Shown here: one piece after another, positions 18,570 to 26,963 of the stretch
How the letters are laid out: every line of letters begins with the position of its first letter
Position numbering within the stretch: position 1 is the first letter of the stretch
NCBI RefSeq assembly: GCF_022271405.1
Contig: NZ_JAJNAL010000041.1
Coordinates: 1 to 42,668, forward strand
Direction of reading: 5' to 3'
DNA from: Rhodopseudomonas infernalis
GTDB taxonomy: Bacteria > Pseudomonadota > Alphaproteobacteria > Rhizobiales > Xanthobacteraceae
Length of the DNA stretch: 42,668 nt
Made by a program: the position numbers and the translations under genes
Notes under the pieces: generated by a model
The model's input: only the letters and a program-made list of their open reading frames with translations
Told to the model about the DNA's origin: nothing
The model's database searches: none

Positions 18570-19738
18570 GCGCAGCGGGAGACAAGACGCCGCCGCGCAT
18601 CCGTGCGATCCCGCAGCAACGCTTTGGCTTCCTGCGTCGGACCTACGCGATGCTGGTGAAGGAGCTGATCCAGCTCCGCCGCGACCGGCTGACGTTCGCG
18701 ATGATCATCGTGATCCCGGTGATGCAGCTGCTGCTGTTCGGCTACGCCATCAACACCACGCCGCGGCATCTGCCGGCCGCGGTGTTGCTGCAGGAGGACA
18801 GCGATCTCGGCCGCTCGATCCTGAAGGCGCTGGAGAACACCGCTTACTTCAAGTTCGTGCACGAGGTGCAGAGCGTCGCCGAGTTCGATGCGCTGCTGCT
18901 GTCCGGCAAGGTGCTGTTCGGCGTCGAGATCCCGCGCGGCTTCGAGCGCGCGGTGCGGCGCGGCGAGAAGCCTGCGCTGCTGGTCGCGGCCGATGCCACC
19001 GATCCGGTCGCGGCGGGCTCGGCGCTGTCGGCGCTCGGGGCGATCGTGCAGCGGGCGCTGGAGCACGACCGCGTCGCCGGCGATCCCGGCAATCCGCCGT
19101 TCGAAATCCGCGCCCATGCCCGCTACAACCCGGCGGCGTCGTCGCGGCTGAACATCGTGCCGGGGCTGGTCGGCACCATCCTGACCATGACGATGCTGAT
19201 CTTCACCGCGCTGTCGGTGACGCGCGAGATCGAGCGCGGCACGATGGAGAACCTGCTGGCGATGCCGATCACGCCGGTCGAGGTGATGCTCGGCAAGATC
19301 CTGCCCTATGTCGGCGTCGGCTTCATCCAGGCGTCGCTGATCATCGGCATCGGTGTGTTTCTGTTCGGCGTGCCGCTGCGCGGCAGTCTGCTGATGCTGG
19401 CATTGTTGTCGACGCTGTTCATCACCACCAATCTGGCGATCGGCTACACATTCTCCACCCTGGTGCAAAACCAGTTGCAGGCGATGCAGGCTTCGATGAT
19501 GTTCTTCCTGCCGTCGATCCTGCTGTCGGGCTTCATGTTCCCGTTCGCGGGCATGCCGCGCTGGGCGCAGATGATCGGCGAGTGCCTGCCGCTGACGCAC
19601 TACCTGCGCATTGTGCGAGCCATCATGCTGAAAGGATCGACGCTTGAAAACCTGCGTTACGACACGCTGGCGCTGGCGGCGCTGATGCTGGTGGCGATGA
19701 CCATCGCGGTGACGCGTTTCCGCCGCACGCTGGACTGA
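18566..19738 (+). CDS. ABC-2 type permease, multidrug-efflux type
   Basis: The product of 390 residues has one N-terminal membrane segment (LTFAMIIVIPVMQLLLFGYA), a large periplasmic domain, and a C-terminal cluster of five segments beginning NIVPGLVGTILTMTMLIFTA, with the EIERGTMENLLAMPI loop typical of ABC2_membrane_3. The Escherichia coli YbhFSR system has two permeases, but here only one is found, so a homodimer is expected. The next gene, an adenylate cyclase, starts 12 nt later and may share the transcript. Confidence 0.93.
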   Translation: MSAAGDKTPPRIRAIPQQRFGFLRRTYAMLVKELIQLRRDRLTFAMIIVIPVMQLLLFGYAINTTPRHLPAAVLLQEDSDLGRSILKALENTAYFKFVHEVQSVAEFDALLLSGKVLFGVEIPRGFERAVRRGEKPALLVAADATDPVAAGSALSALGAIVQRALEHDRVAGDPGNPPFEIRAHARYNPAASSRLNIVPGLVGTILTMTMLIFTALSVTREIERGTMENLLAMPITPVEVMLGKILPYVGVGFIQASLIIGIGVFLFGVPLRGSLLMLALLSTLFITTNLAIGYTFSTLVQNQLQAMQASMMFFLPSILLSGFMFPFAGMPRWAQMIGECLPLTHYLRIVRAIMLKGSTLENLRYDTLALAALMLVAMTIAVTRFRRTLD

Positions 19739-19750
19739 GAGAGGCGCCTG

Positions 19751-21070
19751 ATGCAGATGCGCTGGCGCAGACCGTCCGCCAGGATGCGGCAGCGCTCGCT
19801 GTCGGAAGAGGTCCGCAGCGCGCTGACCCGAGAGGTCCTCAAGACCGAGTTGCTGCGGGCGAAGGTGCTGCTGGCCACCGTCACGGCGCTGATAGCCACG
19901 CTGATGATCGGCTACTGGCTCGCTCCGCAAGCGATCGAGAAAATCTGGCGCGGGCAGTTCTCGCTGGCACCGCTGGCATTGTCTTACGCCCCGCTGGTCG
20001 TGCTCGAACTCAGCGTCATCGCGTTGCTTCGGCGCCGGCTGACGCGGGAGCACAACGCGCTGCATTGGGGGCGCTACATCGGCGTGCTGATCGAGACCAG
20101 TCTGCCGACGGTCGGGCTCTATCTGCAGATGAACGCGATGGGGCCGGGACAGGCACTCGCCTTCGCAGTGCCGTTCGCTTATTTCGTCTTCATCATCCTG
20201 TCGACCCTGTGGCTCGATTTCTGGCTGTCGGTGCTCACCGGCTTCGTCGCAGCCGCCGAATTGCTCGCGATCGCGATGTTGTACCAACCGCCTGGATTCG
20301 AAAGCGAGCCTGCGCCGGATTTCGCCTTTCATCTCTTACGCAGCCTCGTGATCCTGACCTGCGGCGTTCTCGCCGGCGGCGTCGGCGCGCAGCTTCGCCG
20401 CCAGTTCGAAGCGTCGATTGGCGCGGCCGAGGCGCGCGATCGCATCACCGGCCTGTTCGGCCAGCACGTCTCGCCACAGGTCGTCGAGCAGTTGCTCGCC
20501 GCGGGCGCGGAAGGGGCCGGCGAGACGCGCCGGGTGGTGGTGATGTTCGTCGATTTCCGCGACTTCACCGCCGCGGCGCGGGCGCGCTCGCCCAACGAGG
20601 TCGTGACGCGGCTCGACGACGCCTTCGCGGTGCTCGTCGACATTCTCGAGCAGCACGGCGGCATCGTTAACAAATTTCTCGGTGATGGCTTTCTGGCGCT
20701 GTTCGGCGCGCCGATCGAAGATCCCGACGCTGCGGCGCGCGCGGTGGCCGCGGGCCGCGAGATGCTGGCCGGCATGGAAGAAAGCAACGTCGGTCATCCG
20801 TGGCCGTTGCGGATCGGCATCAGCATCCACATCGGCGACGTGGTCGTCGGCACCGTCGGCTCGCCACGGCGCAAGGAGTACACCGTGATCGGCGACACCG
20901 TGAATTTTGCCGCGCGACTCGAATCGCTCAACAAGCAGTTCGGCACGCAACTGCTGATCTCCTCGGCGATCCGCAAAGAACTCGGGGCCAGCGCGGACGA
21001 CGCGGCGTTGCTCGGCAGCGTGCCGATGCGGGGCTATGCCGAGCCAATGGAAGTGTGGCGTCTGGGCTGA
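19751..21070 (+). CDS. Membrane-bound class III adenylate cyclase
   Basis: The product of 439 residues has an N-terminal region of about six membrane segments (residues ~40-215), then a short linker and a class III cyclase catalytic domain. The metal aspartates are D268 (FVDFRDF) and D312 (FLGDGF). The adenine-selecting pair is K308 and D382, and the transition-state residues are N385 and R389 (VNFAARLE), so every catalytic residue is present and ATP is the likely substrate. The ATG has a GAGAGG site. It follows the efflux permease after 12 nt, which suggests shared transcription without a known functional link. Confidence 0.92.
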   Translation: MQMRWRRPSARMRQRSLSEEVRSALTREVLKTELLRAKVLLATVTALIATLMIGYWLAPQAIEKIWRGQFSLAPLALSYAPLVVLELSVIALLRRRLTREHNALHWGRYIGVLIETSLPTVGLYLQMNAMGPGQALAFAVPFAYFVFIILSTLWLDFWLSVLTGFVAAAELLAIAMLYQPPGFESEPAPDFAFHLLRSLVILTCGVLAGGVGAQLRRQFEASIGAAEARDRITGLFGQHVSPQVVEQLLAAGAEGAGETRRVVVMFVDFRDFTAAARARSPNEVVTRLDDAFAVLVDILEQHGGIVNKFLGDGFLALFGAPIEDPDAAARAVAAGREMLAGMEESNVGHPWPLRIGISIHIGDVVVGTVGSPRRKEYTVIGDTVNFAARLESLNKQFGTQLLISSAIRKELGASADDAALLGSVPMRGYAEPMEVWRLG

Positions 21071-21075
21071 GTGGC

Positions 21076-22059
21076 CTATGGTCGTATTTGTGCCGCGAGA
21101 CGTGCGTAGTTGCCGTCGCGGCCTAAGCTATCGCGGAGGACGCCCATGGCGGCCGACCACTGCACCGGGCCGGATTGCAGTCCGGTCATGTGGAGTCCGA
21201 ACCGCGTCTGCCGACTGAGCTCGTCGCGTGACCCGTAAAATTCGGGGCCCAGCCAGAAAGCGTCCAGCAGTCGCCAGCCGGCTGCGGCACGGAATCCGAA
21301 GCCCTCGGCAATCGTCGTCGCGTCGAACGACGCCGCGAGCATCAGCTCCGGAATCGGCTGCGCCCAGGCTTCGCCGCCGATCCGCAGTCCGAGATGCGGG
21401 CCACGCCAATCCGTCTGGAGAGCGGCGGGCGTGAGATTGTGGTGCTCGAAATCGGGACCGCCGAACAGCTTCAGCTCGAACGCGCCGACCTTGAAGCGCC
21501 AGCCCGGCATCACGGCAGCGCGGAAGATGTCGGTGACGTAAGTCCGGCGCGGCGTGAAGTAACGCTCTGCGCTGTTGGAGATCGAGAGCCGGATGACGAA
21601 GCCGTCGTGATCGAGACCATTCGCGGCCCAATGCAAACCGCTGTAGATGGTATGGCCGTTGCGCCAGACATCGTAACCGCCGAACAGCAGCACGGGGTCG
21701 GTCGCCGATCCACCCCGCAGCGTGGGCGCGGAGCTCGGGACGGGAGCGAACAACGCGTAGGACGCGATGCCGGCCATCGATGAATCCAGCCCTCCCGGGC
21801 CGAATTCCGCCAGATCGAGCCTGGCTCCGCCGCCCGCCCCGAGGCCGCCTGCAAGTTCGGCCGCGACAGCGGCTTCGAGTCCGCCTGCGGTCAGGTCGCC
21901 AGCCGAGACGTCGTCGGGCGAGAGATCCTCGGCCTCCAGCGAGGCCGCATCGGGAATGGCGTCGGGCTCGTCGGGCGCCATCTGCGCCGACGCGCCGCAC
22001 TGCGTCGCGACCAGAATCGCGACCACGCTCAACCCGCGCACCCACCCGACGCACCGCAC
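21076..22059 (-). CDS. bcsS: BcsS-like secreted protein associated with cellulose synthesis
   Basis: The product has about 327 residues with a signal peptide (GLSVVAILVATQCGASAQ), a low-complexity Ala/Gly/Asp/Glu-rich stretch, and a C-terminal domain of some 225 residues rich in alternating aromatic and polar residues. That domain opens LLFGGYDVWRNGHTIYSGLH and continues with GWRFKVGAFELKLFGGPDFE, as in the BcsS family, probably an outer-membrane barrel. I placed the start at a GTG with a GGGAAGAG site. A TTG seven codons upstream has no site. No bcsA, bcsB or bcsC is present, so it is an orphan. It converges with the adenylate cyclase gene across 5 nt. Confidence 0.78.
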   Translation of the reverse strand: MRCVGWVRGLSVVAILVATQCGASAQMAPDEPDAIPDAASLEAEDLSPDDVSAGDLTAGGLEAAVAAELAGGLGAGGGARLDLAEFGPGGLDSSMAGIASYALFAPVPSSAPTLRGGSATDPVLLFGGYDVWRNGHTIYSGLHWAANGLDHDGFVIRLSISNSAERYFTPRRTYVTDIFRAAVMPGWRFKVGAFELKLFGGPDFEHHNLTPAALQTDWRGPHLGLRIGGEAWAQPIPELMLAASFDATTIAEGFGFRAAAGWRLLDAFWLGPEFYGSRDELSRQTRFGLHMTGLQSGPVQWSAAMGVLRDSLGRDGNYARLAAQIRP

Positions 22060-22144
22060 CGCAACTCTTCCCGAACGCAATTACTTGAGTGAAAAATTGC
22101 GTGGATTAGACCAGCGAGAGTTTTGCTTGTCTAGATCGCGCGAT

Positions 22145-22185
22145 GCAACTGATCGGCGGCTTTCGTCGCTGCCGAGATCAGTTGC
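22145..22185. repeat. Strong hairpin between the small gene and bcsS
   Basis: GCAACTGATC and GATCAGTTGC form a perfect 10-bp outer stem. Inside it, GGCGGC and GCTGCC nearly pair, leaving a 7-nt loop and a 2-nt bulge. No T-tract follows on either strand. On the minus strand it lies in the leader of the BcsS-like gene and about 45 nt after the stop of the small gene. It may act as a processed 3' end or a leader structure. Confidence 0.6.
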
Positions 22186-22228
22186 GACAGCAGAGGTAGG
22201 CTGCTGTGGTGATCTGATCCGATCGACC

Positions 22229-22468
22229 TCAGCTCTGTTCGAGCGAAACGGCTCGTTCGAGCGCCACCGCGATCTTCTTGTCGATGTCGTGCATGCCATC
22301 GACGTAGGCCTCCGAGAGCGACAGGCCTTCCGGCGAGTTCGGGTCGGCGCGCGCGATGGTCTCGAAATGATGACGCAGCTTTTCGGGCGCGGGATGCGCC
22401 TTGATCACGGCGTTGGCGAAGTTCAGCAACGCCTTGATCTGGCCGTTCATGAAGTCGATTTTGTCCAT
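22229..22468 (-). CDS. Small conserved-looking soluble protein, unknown function
   Basis: The product of 79 residues, MDKIDFMNGQIKALLNFANA at the start, is soluble, predicted helical and has no cysteine. It contains a central HPAPEKLRHHFETIARAD segment and an SLSEAYVDGMHDIDKKIAVA helix. The ATG has a GAGGTGA site. No domain is recognised. It lies in the same direction as the DUF488 gene after a 123-nt gap. Confidence 0.7.
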   Translation of the reverse strand: MDKIDFMNGQIKALLNFANAVIKAHPAPEKLRHHFETIARADPNSPEGLSLSEAYVDGMHDIDKKIAVALERAVSLEQS

Positions 22469-22591
22469 TGCCGCTCACCTCTGCGCTCAGTCGATCTGAT
22501 AGTGGTCGAAGCCTAACACCCGAGTAGAAACCTGCGATTGATCCCGCGCAAGCGAGAGGCGCAAGCGACAGCACGTCGCAGCCTCTGGGCG

Positions 22592-23053
22592 TCAGATTTG
22601 AGGCGCCTGCAGATTGTCGACGTCCACTTCATCGCGTTCGGCGATCACCTCGGCGATCCATTGCCGATGGCAATGGCGGTGATCGCGCTCGTAGCACAGG
22701 ATGCAGACCGGTCCGGCCTTCATCACCAGCGACGACAATTCGTCCATCTGCTCGCGCGCCTGCGGCGTTTTCAGATGCGCGTCATAAATGCGTTGCAGGA
22801 CGTCCATCCGCCCACCGCGGGCAGCCTCGCGGCCGTCCTTCGGCGTTCCAAGGCCGCGCAGATGCAGATAGCCGATGCCACGCGAGTCCAGGCCGGCGGC
22901 GAGCTGTGACTTCGAAAACCCGGGACGGCGCGACGCCGCAACGGCGCGAACGTCGACCAGCAGCTTCACGCCGGCACGCTGCAGCTCGTCGAGCACAGCC
23001 GATGCCGGCGTCTGCTCGTAGCCGATCGTGAACAGCGTCCTGGCCTTGGTCAT
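22592..23053 (-). CDS. DUF488 family protein
   Basis: The product of 153 residues begins with the DUF488 pattern TLFTIGYEQTPASAVLDELQ, then LLVDVRAVAASRRPGFSKSQ, and closes with the CILCYERDHRHCHRQWIAEV motif that carries conserved Cys and His residues. The biochemical function of the family is unsettled. It lies 25 nt behind the DUF72 gene with a GAGGA site, forming a two-gene unit. DUF72 and DUF488 genes often occur together, which suggests a shared but unknown role. Confidence 0.9.
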   Translation of the reverse strand: MTKARTLFTIGYEQTPASAVLDELQRAGVKLLVDVRAVAASRRPGFSKSQLAAGLDSRGIGYLHLRGLGTPKDGREAARGGRMDVLQRIYDAHLKTPQAREQMDELSSLVMKAGPVCILCYERDHRHCHRQWIAEVIAERDEVDVDNLQAPQI

Positions 23054-23078
23054 CGGCGTCCTCGTGCCGTGGGCCAGT

Positions 23079-23882
23079 CTAGCTCACCAGCCGGATCAGC
23101 TCCATCGCGGCGGCGGGCGCGCGCACCTTGCCTTCGTGAATGACGTAAGCGAACACGTCGCGCTTTCGTTTCTTCGCATGTCCGGCGCCGACCTTGGGCA
23201 GATCGTCCGGCTCGTCGCCGCCGGCCCAGGTTTCGAGCCGCTTCGCCCAGGCGGCGAGCGCTTTCGCCGGATAACCGGTTGCGATGTCGTCCTTCCCTTT
23301 TTGCAGCCGCGCATAGACGAAATCGCCCACCACATCGGCGATCTCCGGATAGGTGGCGTGTTCGGAGTACACGGGCGGAATGTGATGCTCACGTAACAGC
23401 GCGATGAAATCCGGCGTGCAGAAGCTGTCGTGGCGCACTTCGACGACATGGCGCAATGCGCGGCCGTCGAGCGTGCGCGGCAGCAACTCCAGAAATGCGC
23501 CGAAATCCGGCGCATCGAATTTCTTGGTCGGCGCGAATTGCCACAGCACCGGGCCTAGCTTGTCGCCGAGTTCGAGCACGCCGGAATCGTAGAACCGCTT
23601 GATGCTGTCGCCGGCCTCGGCCAGCACCTTTCGGTTGGTGGCATAGCGCGGCCCCTTGAGCGAGAATACGAACCCCTCCGGCACTTCGCTGGCCCATTTA
23701 CGGAAGCTCTCCGGCTTCTGCGAGCCGTAGAAGGTGCCGTTGATCTCGATCGACGTCAGCTTCGAGGCGGCGTATTCGAGTTCCCGCCGCTGCGGCAGCT
23801 TGTCCGGATAGAACACGCCGCGCCACGGCTCGAAGGTCCAGCCGCCGATGCCGATGCGGATGTGGCCCGCCTTGGTGTTCAT
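23079..23882 (-). CDS. DUF72 family protein (TIM-barrel fold)
   Basis: The product of 267 residues begins MNTKAGHIRIGIGGWTFEPW and shows the DUF72 motifs YAASKLTSIEINGTFYGSQ, GFVFSLKGPRYATNRK, GPVLWQFAPTKKFD and VVEVRHDSF. The family adopts a TIM-barrel fold, and its reaction is unknown. The ATG has a GGGAGAG site. An in-frame extension of about 115 residues upstream has no family resemblance and was rejected. It is the first gene of the DUF72-DUF488 pair. Confidence 0.92.
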   Translation of the reverse strand: MNTKAGHIRIGIGGWTFEPWRGVFYPDKLPQRRELEYAASKLTSIEINGTFYGSQKPESFRKWASEVPEGFVFSLKGPRYATNRKVLAEAGDSIKRFYDSGVLELGDKLGPVLWQFAPTKKFDAPDFGAFLELLPRTLDGRALRHVVEVRHDSFCTPDFIALLREHHIPPVYSEHATYPEIADVVGDFVYARLQKGKDDIATGYPAKALAAWAKRLETWAGGDEPDDLPKVGAGHAKKRKRDVFAYVIHEGKVRAPAAAMELIRLVS

Positions 23883-24181
23883 ATCGCTCTCCCTCTTGCG
23901 CCCTGCCACAGGCGTACCTATCTTGGTTTCAACGGCGATGGTGCTGCTGGCGAAAGTCGCGCACCGCCCGCCGAACGACCACAGAATAGTAGGGAGCGCC
24001 GGATGTACGCGCACCTGTTGTTCGTGGTCGTTAACGTTTGAGTGGACCCCATCGGCCGGGTCCTTCGGTGGGTCCATTGAGCCACTGATCGCCCCGTATC
24101 CACCCGCTTCCCGTTTCCACGACGTCTTTGTAACGGAACGCGCCTTGGCAGCGTTCGTGGGCCTCGATATACGCTGGCGCC

Positions 24182-25315
24182 ATGAACCAAGCCAGCCCAG
24201 CGGTCGCGGAACGCGCAGCGCAGCCATCTGCCGCGCTCCAGTTGAGCGTCGTCGTTCCGACCTTCAACGAACGTGACAATATCGAGCCGCTATTCCGGAA
24301 GCTGGAAGCGGCGCTCGCCGGCGTGGCGTGGGAAGTCATCTATGTCGATGACAACTCGCCGGACGGAACCTGGAAGGTGGTGCGCGAGCTGGCATCGCGC
24401 GAGCCGCGGGTGCGCTGCATCCGGCGGATCGGGCGGCGTGGTCTCGCCGGCGCCTGCATCGAGGGCATCCTCGCCGCCAGCGCGCCGTTCGCGGCGGTGA
24501 TGGACGCGGATCTGCAGCACGACGAGACCCGGCTGGGCCAGATGCTGGCATTGCTGGAAGGCGGCGCGGCGGACCTGGTGGTCGGAAGCCGCTATATCGA
24601 GGGCGGCAGCGCCGACAGCTTCGACAAGCAGCGCGCCGGATTCAGCGCGCTCGCCACCACGCTGGCGCGCCGCGTGCTGAAGGTCGAAATTGCCGATCCG
24701 ATGAGCGGCTTCTTCATGATCCGCCGCGATCGTTTCGAAGAACTGGCGCCGCAACTCTCCACTCAGGGCTTCAAGATCCTGCTCGACGTCGTCGCCTCCG
24801 GGCGCGGCAGCCTGCGCACCATCGAGGTGCCGTACAGCTTCGGCTCGCGGCTGCACGGCGAAAGCAAGCTCGACTCGATGGTGGCGCTGGATTTCCTCGG
24901 CCTGGTGCTGGCGAAGTACAGCAACGACATCCTGTCGCTGCGCTTCATGCTGTTCGCGCTGGTCGGCTCGACCGGCGTGATCGTGCATTTCCTCACGCTG
25001 TACATCGTGCTCAAGGTGCTCGAACAGCCGTTCGCGGAAGCGCAGGGCATCGCCGCGCTGGTGGCGATGACCAGCAACTTCATCCTCAACAACTTCCTGA
25101 CCTATCGCGACCAGCGGCTGAAGGGCTTCGCCATTCTGCGAGGCCTGTTGCTGTTCTATCTGGTGTGCGGCGTCGGGCTGCTGGCCAATGTCGGCGTCGC
25201 GTTCGCGGTGTACAACGAACACATCACCTGGTGGCTCGCCGGTGCAGCTGGTGCGCTGATGGGCGTGGTGTGGAACTACGCGATGTCGGGCCTGTTCGTC
25301 TGGCGCAAGCGCTGA
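24182..25315 (+). CDS. GtrB-GtrA fusion: polyprenyl-phosphate glycosyltransferase with membrane GtrA-like domain
   Basis: The product of 377 residues joins two functions. Residues ~20-240 are a family-2 glycosyltransferase of the dolichol-phosphate mannose synthase type (LSVVVPTFNERDNIEPLF, VIYVDDNSPDGTW, MDADLQHDE with the metal-binding DxD, and DPMSGFFMIRRD). Residues ~255-377 form a GtrA domain with four membrane segments (FMLFALVGSTGVIVHFLTL and SNFILNNFLTYRDQRLKGF). It probably makes a polyprenyl-phosphate sugar and presents it across the membrane. The next gene starts 1 nt after its stop and would use the product as donor. Confidence 0.92.
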   Translation: MNQASPAVAERAAQPSAALQLSVVVPTFNERDNIEPLFRKLEAALAGVAWEVIYVDDNSPDGTWKVVRELASREPRVRCIRRIGRRGLAGACIEGILAASAPFAAVMDADLQHDETRLGQMLALLEGGAADLVVGSRYIEGGSADSFDKQRAGFSALATTLARRVLKVEIADPMSGFFMIRRDRFEELAPQLSTQGFKILLDVVASGRGSLRTIEVPYSFGSRLHGESKLDSMVALDFLGLVLAKYSNDILSLRFMLFALVGSTGVIVHFLTLYIVLKVLEQPFAEAQGIAALVAMTSNFILNNFLTYRDQRLKGFAILRGLLLFYLVCGVGLLANVGVAFAVYNEHITWWLAGAAGALMGVVWNYAMSGLFVWRKR

Positions 25316-25316
25316 G

Positions 25317-26819
25317 ATGTCGTTGGTGCCGATTTCGAGCCGAGGCCTGGCCGGCACCACCGCGCTCGTCGTCGCCGCGCTGGTGGCGCTGCGCCTGATC
25401 GCCGCCGCGATCACGCCGCTGACGTTCGACGAGGCCTATTATTGGACCTGGTCGCAGCATCTGGCCTTGTCGTACTTCGATCATCCGCCGATGGTCGCGC
25501 TGGTGATCCGCGCCGGCACTCTGATCGCCGGCGACACCGAGCTCGGCGTCCGGCTGATCTCCGTGTTGCTGGCGCTGCCGATGAGCTGGGCGACGTGGCG
25601 CTCGGCCGAGCTTTTGTTCGGCGGCCAGCGGCTGGCGGCAAATGCGACGCTGCTGCTCAACGCCACCATGATGGTCTCGGTCGGCACCGTGATCGTGACG
25701 CCGGACGCGCCGCTGCTGGTTGCGGCGAGCTTCGTGCTCTACACGCTGGCGCAGGTGCTGTCGTCGGGCAGGGGCGTGTGGTGGCTCGGCGTCGGCGCTG
25801 CGGTCGGTGTGGCGCTGCTGTCGAAATACACTGCGCTGTTCTTCGGCCCGGCGATCCTGATCTGGCTGTTGTGGGTGCCGAAGCTACGGCGCTGGCTGCT
25901 GACGCCGTGGCCCTATCTCGGCGGGCTGGTGGCATTCGCGCTGTTTGCGCCCGTGGTGATCTGGAACGCCGATCACCAGTGGATCTCCTTCGTCAAGCAG
26001 TTCCGCCGCGCCCAGGTCGACGGGTTCAACTTCAACTATCTGCTCGAGCTGGTGCCGACGCAGTTCGTGCTGACCACGCCGCTGGCCTACATCCTCGGTG
26101 TGATGGGGCTGTATGCGCTGGCGCGCGGCGCGGGGGCGTCCGGCGCGCGCATGCTGGTCAGTTCGATCGTCTGGACCATCGCGCTGTACTTCGCCTGGCA
26201 GGCGACCCACGACCGCGTCGAGGGCAATTGGCTCGGCGCGCTGTATCCGGCTTTCGCAGTCGCCGGCGGCGTGGCCGCCGCGCTGGCGACCTGGGGTCCG
26301 CGCGCCCAACGGGTGGTCCGCTTTTGCATGCGCTGGGCGGTGCCGGTCGGCGTGCTGATGTTCGTGCTGGTGGTGGTGCAGGCCAACACCGGCGTGCTCA
26401 CCGGGCACCGCCGCGACGCCAGCGTGCGCGCGGTCGGCGTCGGCTTCCCGCAGATCGCCGCCGAGATCGCCGCGGTGCGCGAGAAGACGGGCGCGACCTG
26501 CGTGATCGCCAACGACTATGGCAATACGGCCTGGCTGGCCTTCTATCTGCCGAAGGGCACCTGCGTGGCGCAGCGCAACGAACGCTATCGCTGGCTGCAA
26601 CAGCCGCCGCCGACGCCGGCGCAGCTCGCCGGCAAGCTGCTGCTGGTGGGCGAGACCAACGCCGCCGCCCATCCGGTGCTCAAGGCGACGTTCGCCCGGA
26701 TCGAGAAGGTCGGCGCGGTCGAGCGCCGGCGCGGGCCGCTCTTGATCGACACGCTGGAACTGGACATCCTCGAGAGCCCCAAACGCGAGGTGCTCGACCA
26801 GACGCCGCCGGTCTATTGA
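25317..26819 (+). CDS. Family-39 glycosyltransferase (PMT/ArnT-like) membrane protein
   Basis: The product of 500 residues has about ten membrane segments. The catalytic first periplasmic loop reads PLTFDEAYYWTWSQHLALSY, with the DEAYYW motif whose acidic residue is the catalytic base in this family, then FDHPPMVALVIR. It would transfer a sugar from a polyprenyl-phosphate donor to a periplasmic acceptor such as lipid A, a hopanoid or a glycolipid. The gene follows the GtrB-GtrA gene after 1 nt, so the two probably act in sequence. The acceptor cannot be read from the sequence. Confidence 0.9.
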   Translation: MSLVPISSRGLAGTTALVVAALVALRLIAAAITPLTFDEAYYWTWSQHLALSYFDHPPMVALVIRAGTLIAGDTELGVRLISVLLALPMSWATWRSAELLFGGQRLAANATLLLNATMMVSVGTVIVTPDAPLLVAASFVLYTLAQVLSSGRGVWWLGVGAAVGVALLSKYTALFFGPAILIWLLWVPKLRRWLLTPWPYLGGLVAFALFAPVVIWNADHQWISFVKQFRRAQVDGFNFNYLLELVPTQFVLTTPLAYILGVMGLYALARGAGASGARMLVSSIVWTIALYFAWQATHDRVEGNWLGALYPAFAVAGGVAAALATWGPRAQRVVRFCMRWAVPVGVLMFVLVVVQANTGVLTGHRRDASVRAVGVGFPQIAAEIAAVREKTGATCVIANDYGNTAWLAFYLPKGTCVAQRNERYRWLQQPPPTPAQLAGKLLLVGETNAAAHPVLKATFARIEKVGAVERRRGPLLIDTLELDILESPKREVLDQTPPVY

Positions 26820-26963
26820 GGCGGCGCCCTGCCGTTTCTTTAGTCTAAGCCTGCCACCCGCAAAGCTGACCACCCGCCGGGCTTTGTGCTAGAGGCTGCG
26901 GCGTCCATGAGTTCCAGGTCCATCGGCGCATGCCGCGCCGTTTCCAACACGACGAGTGACACG

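Noticed and set aside
18488-20332. A 614-codon open frame on the minus strand across the ABC permease and cyclase genes
   Set aside because: The translation is dominated by Gln, Arg, His and Asp and has no domain. The plus-strand genes carry full catalytic and transport motifs.
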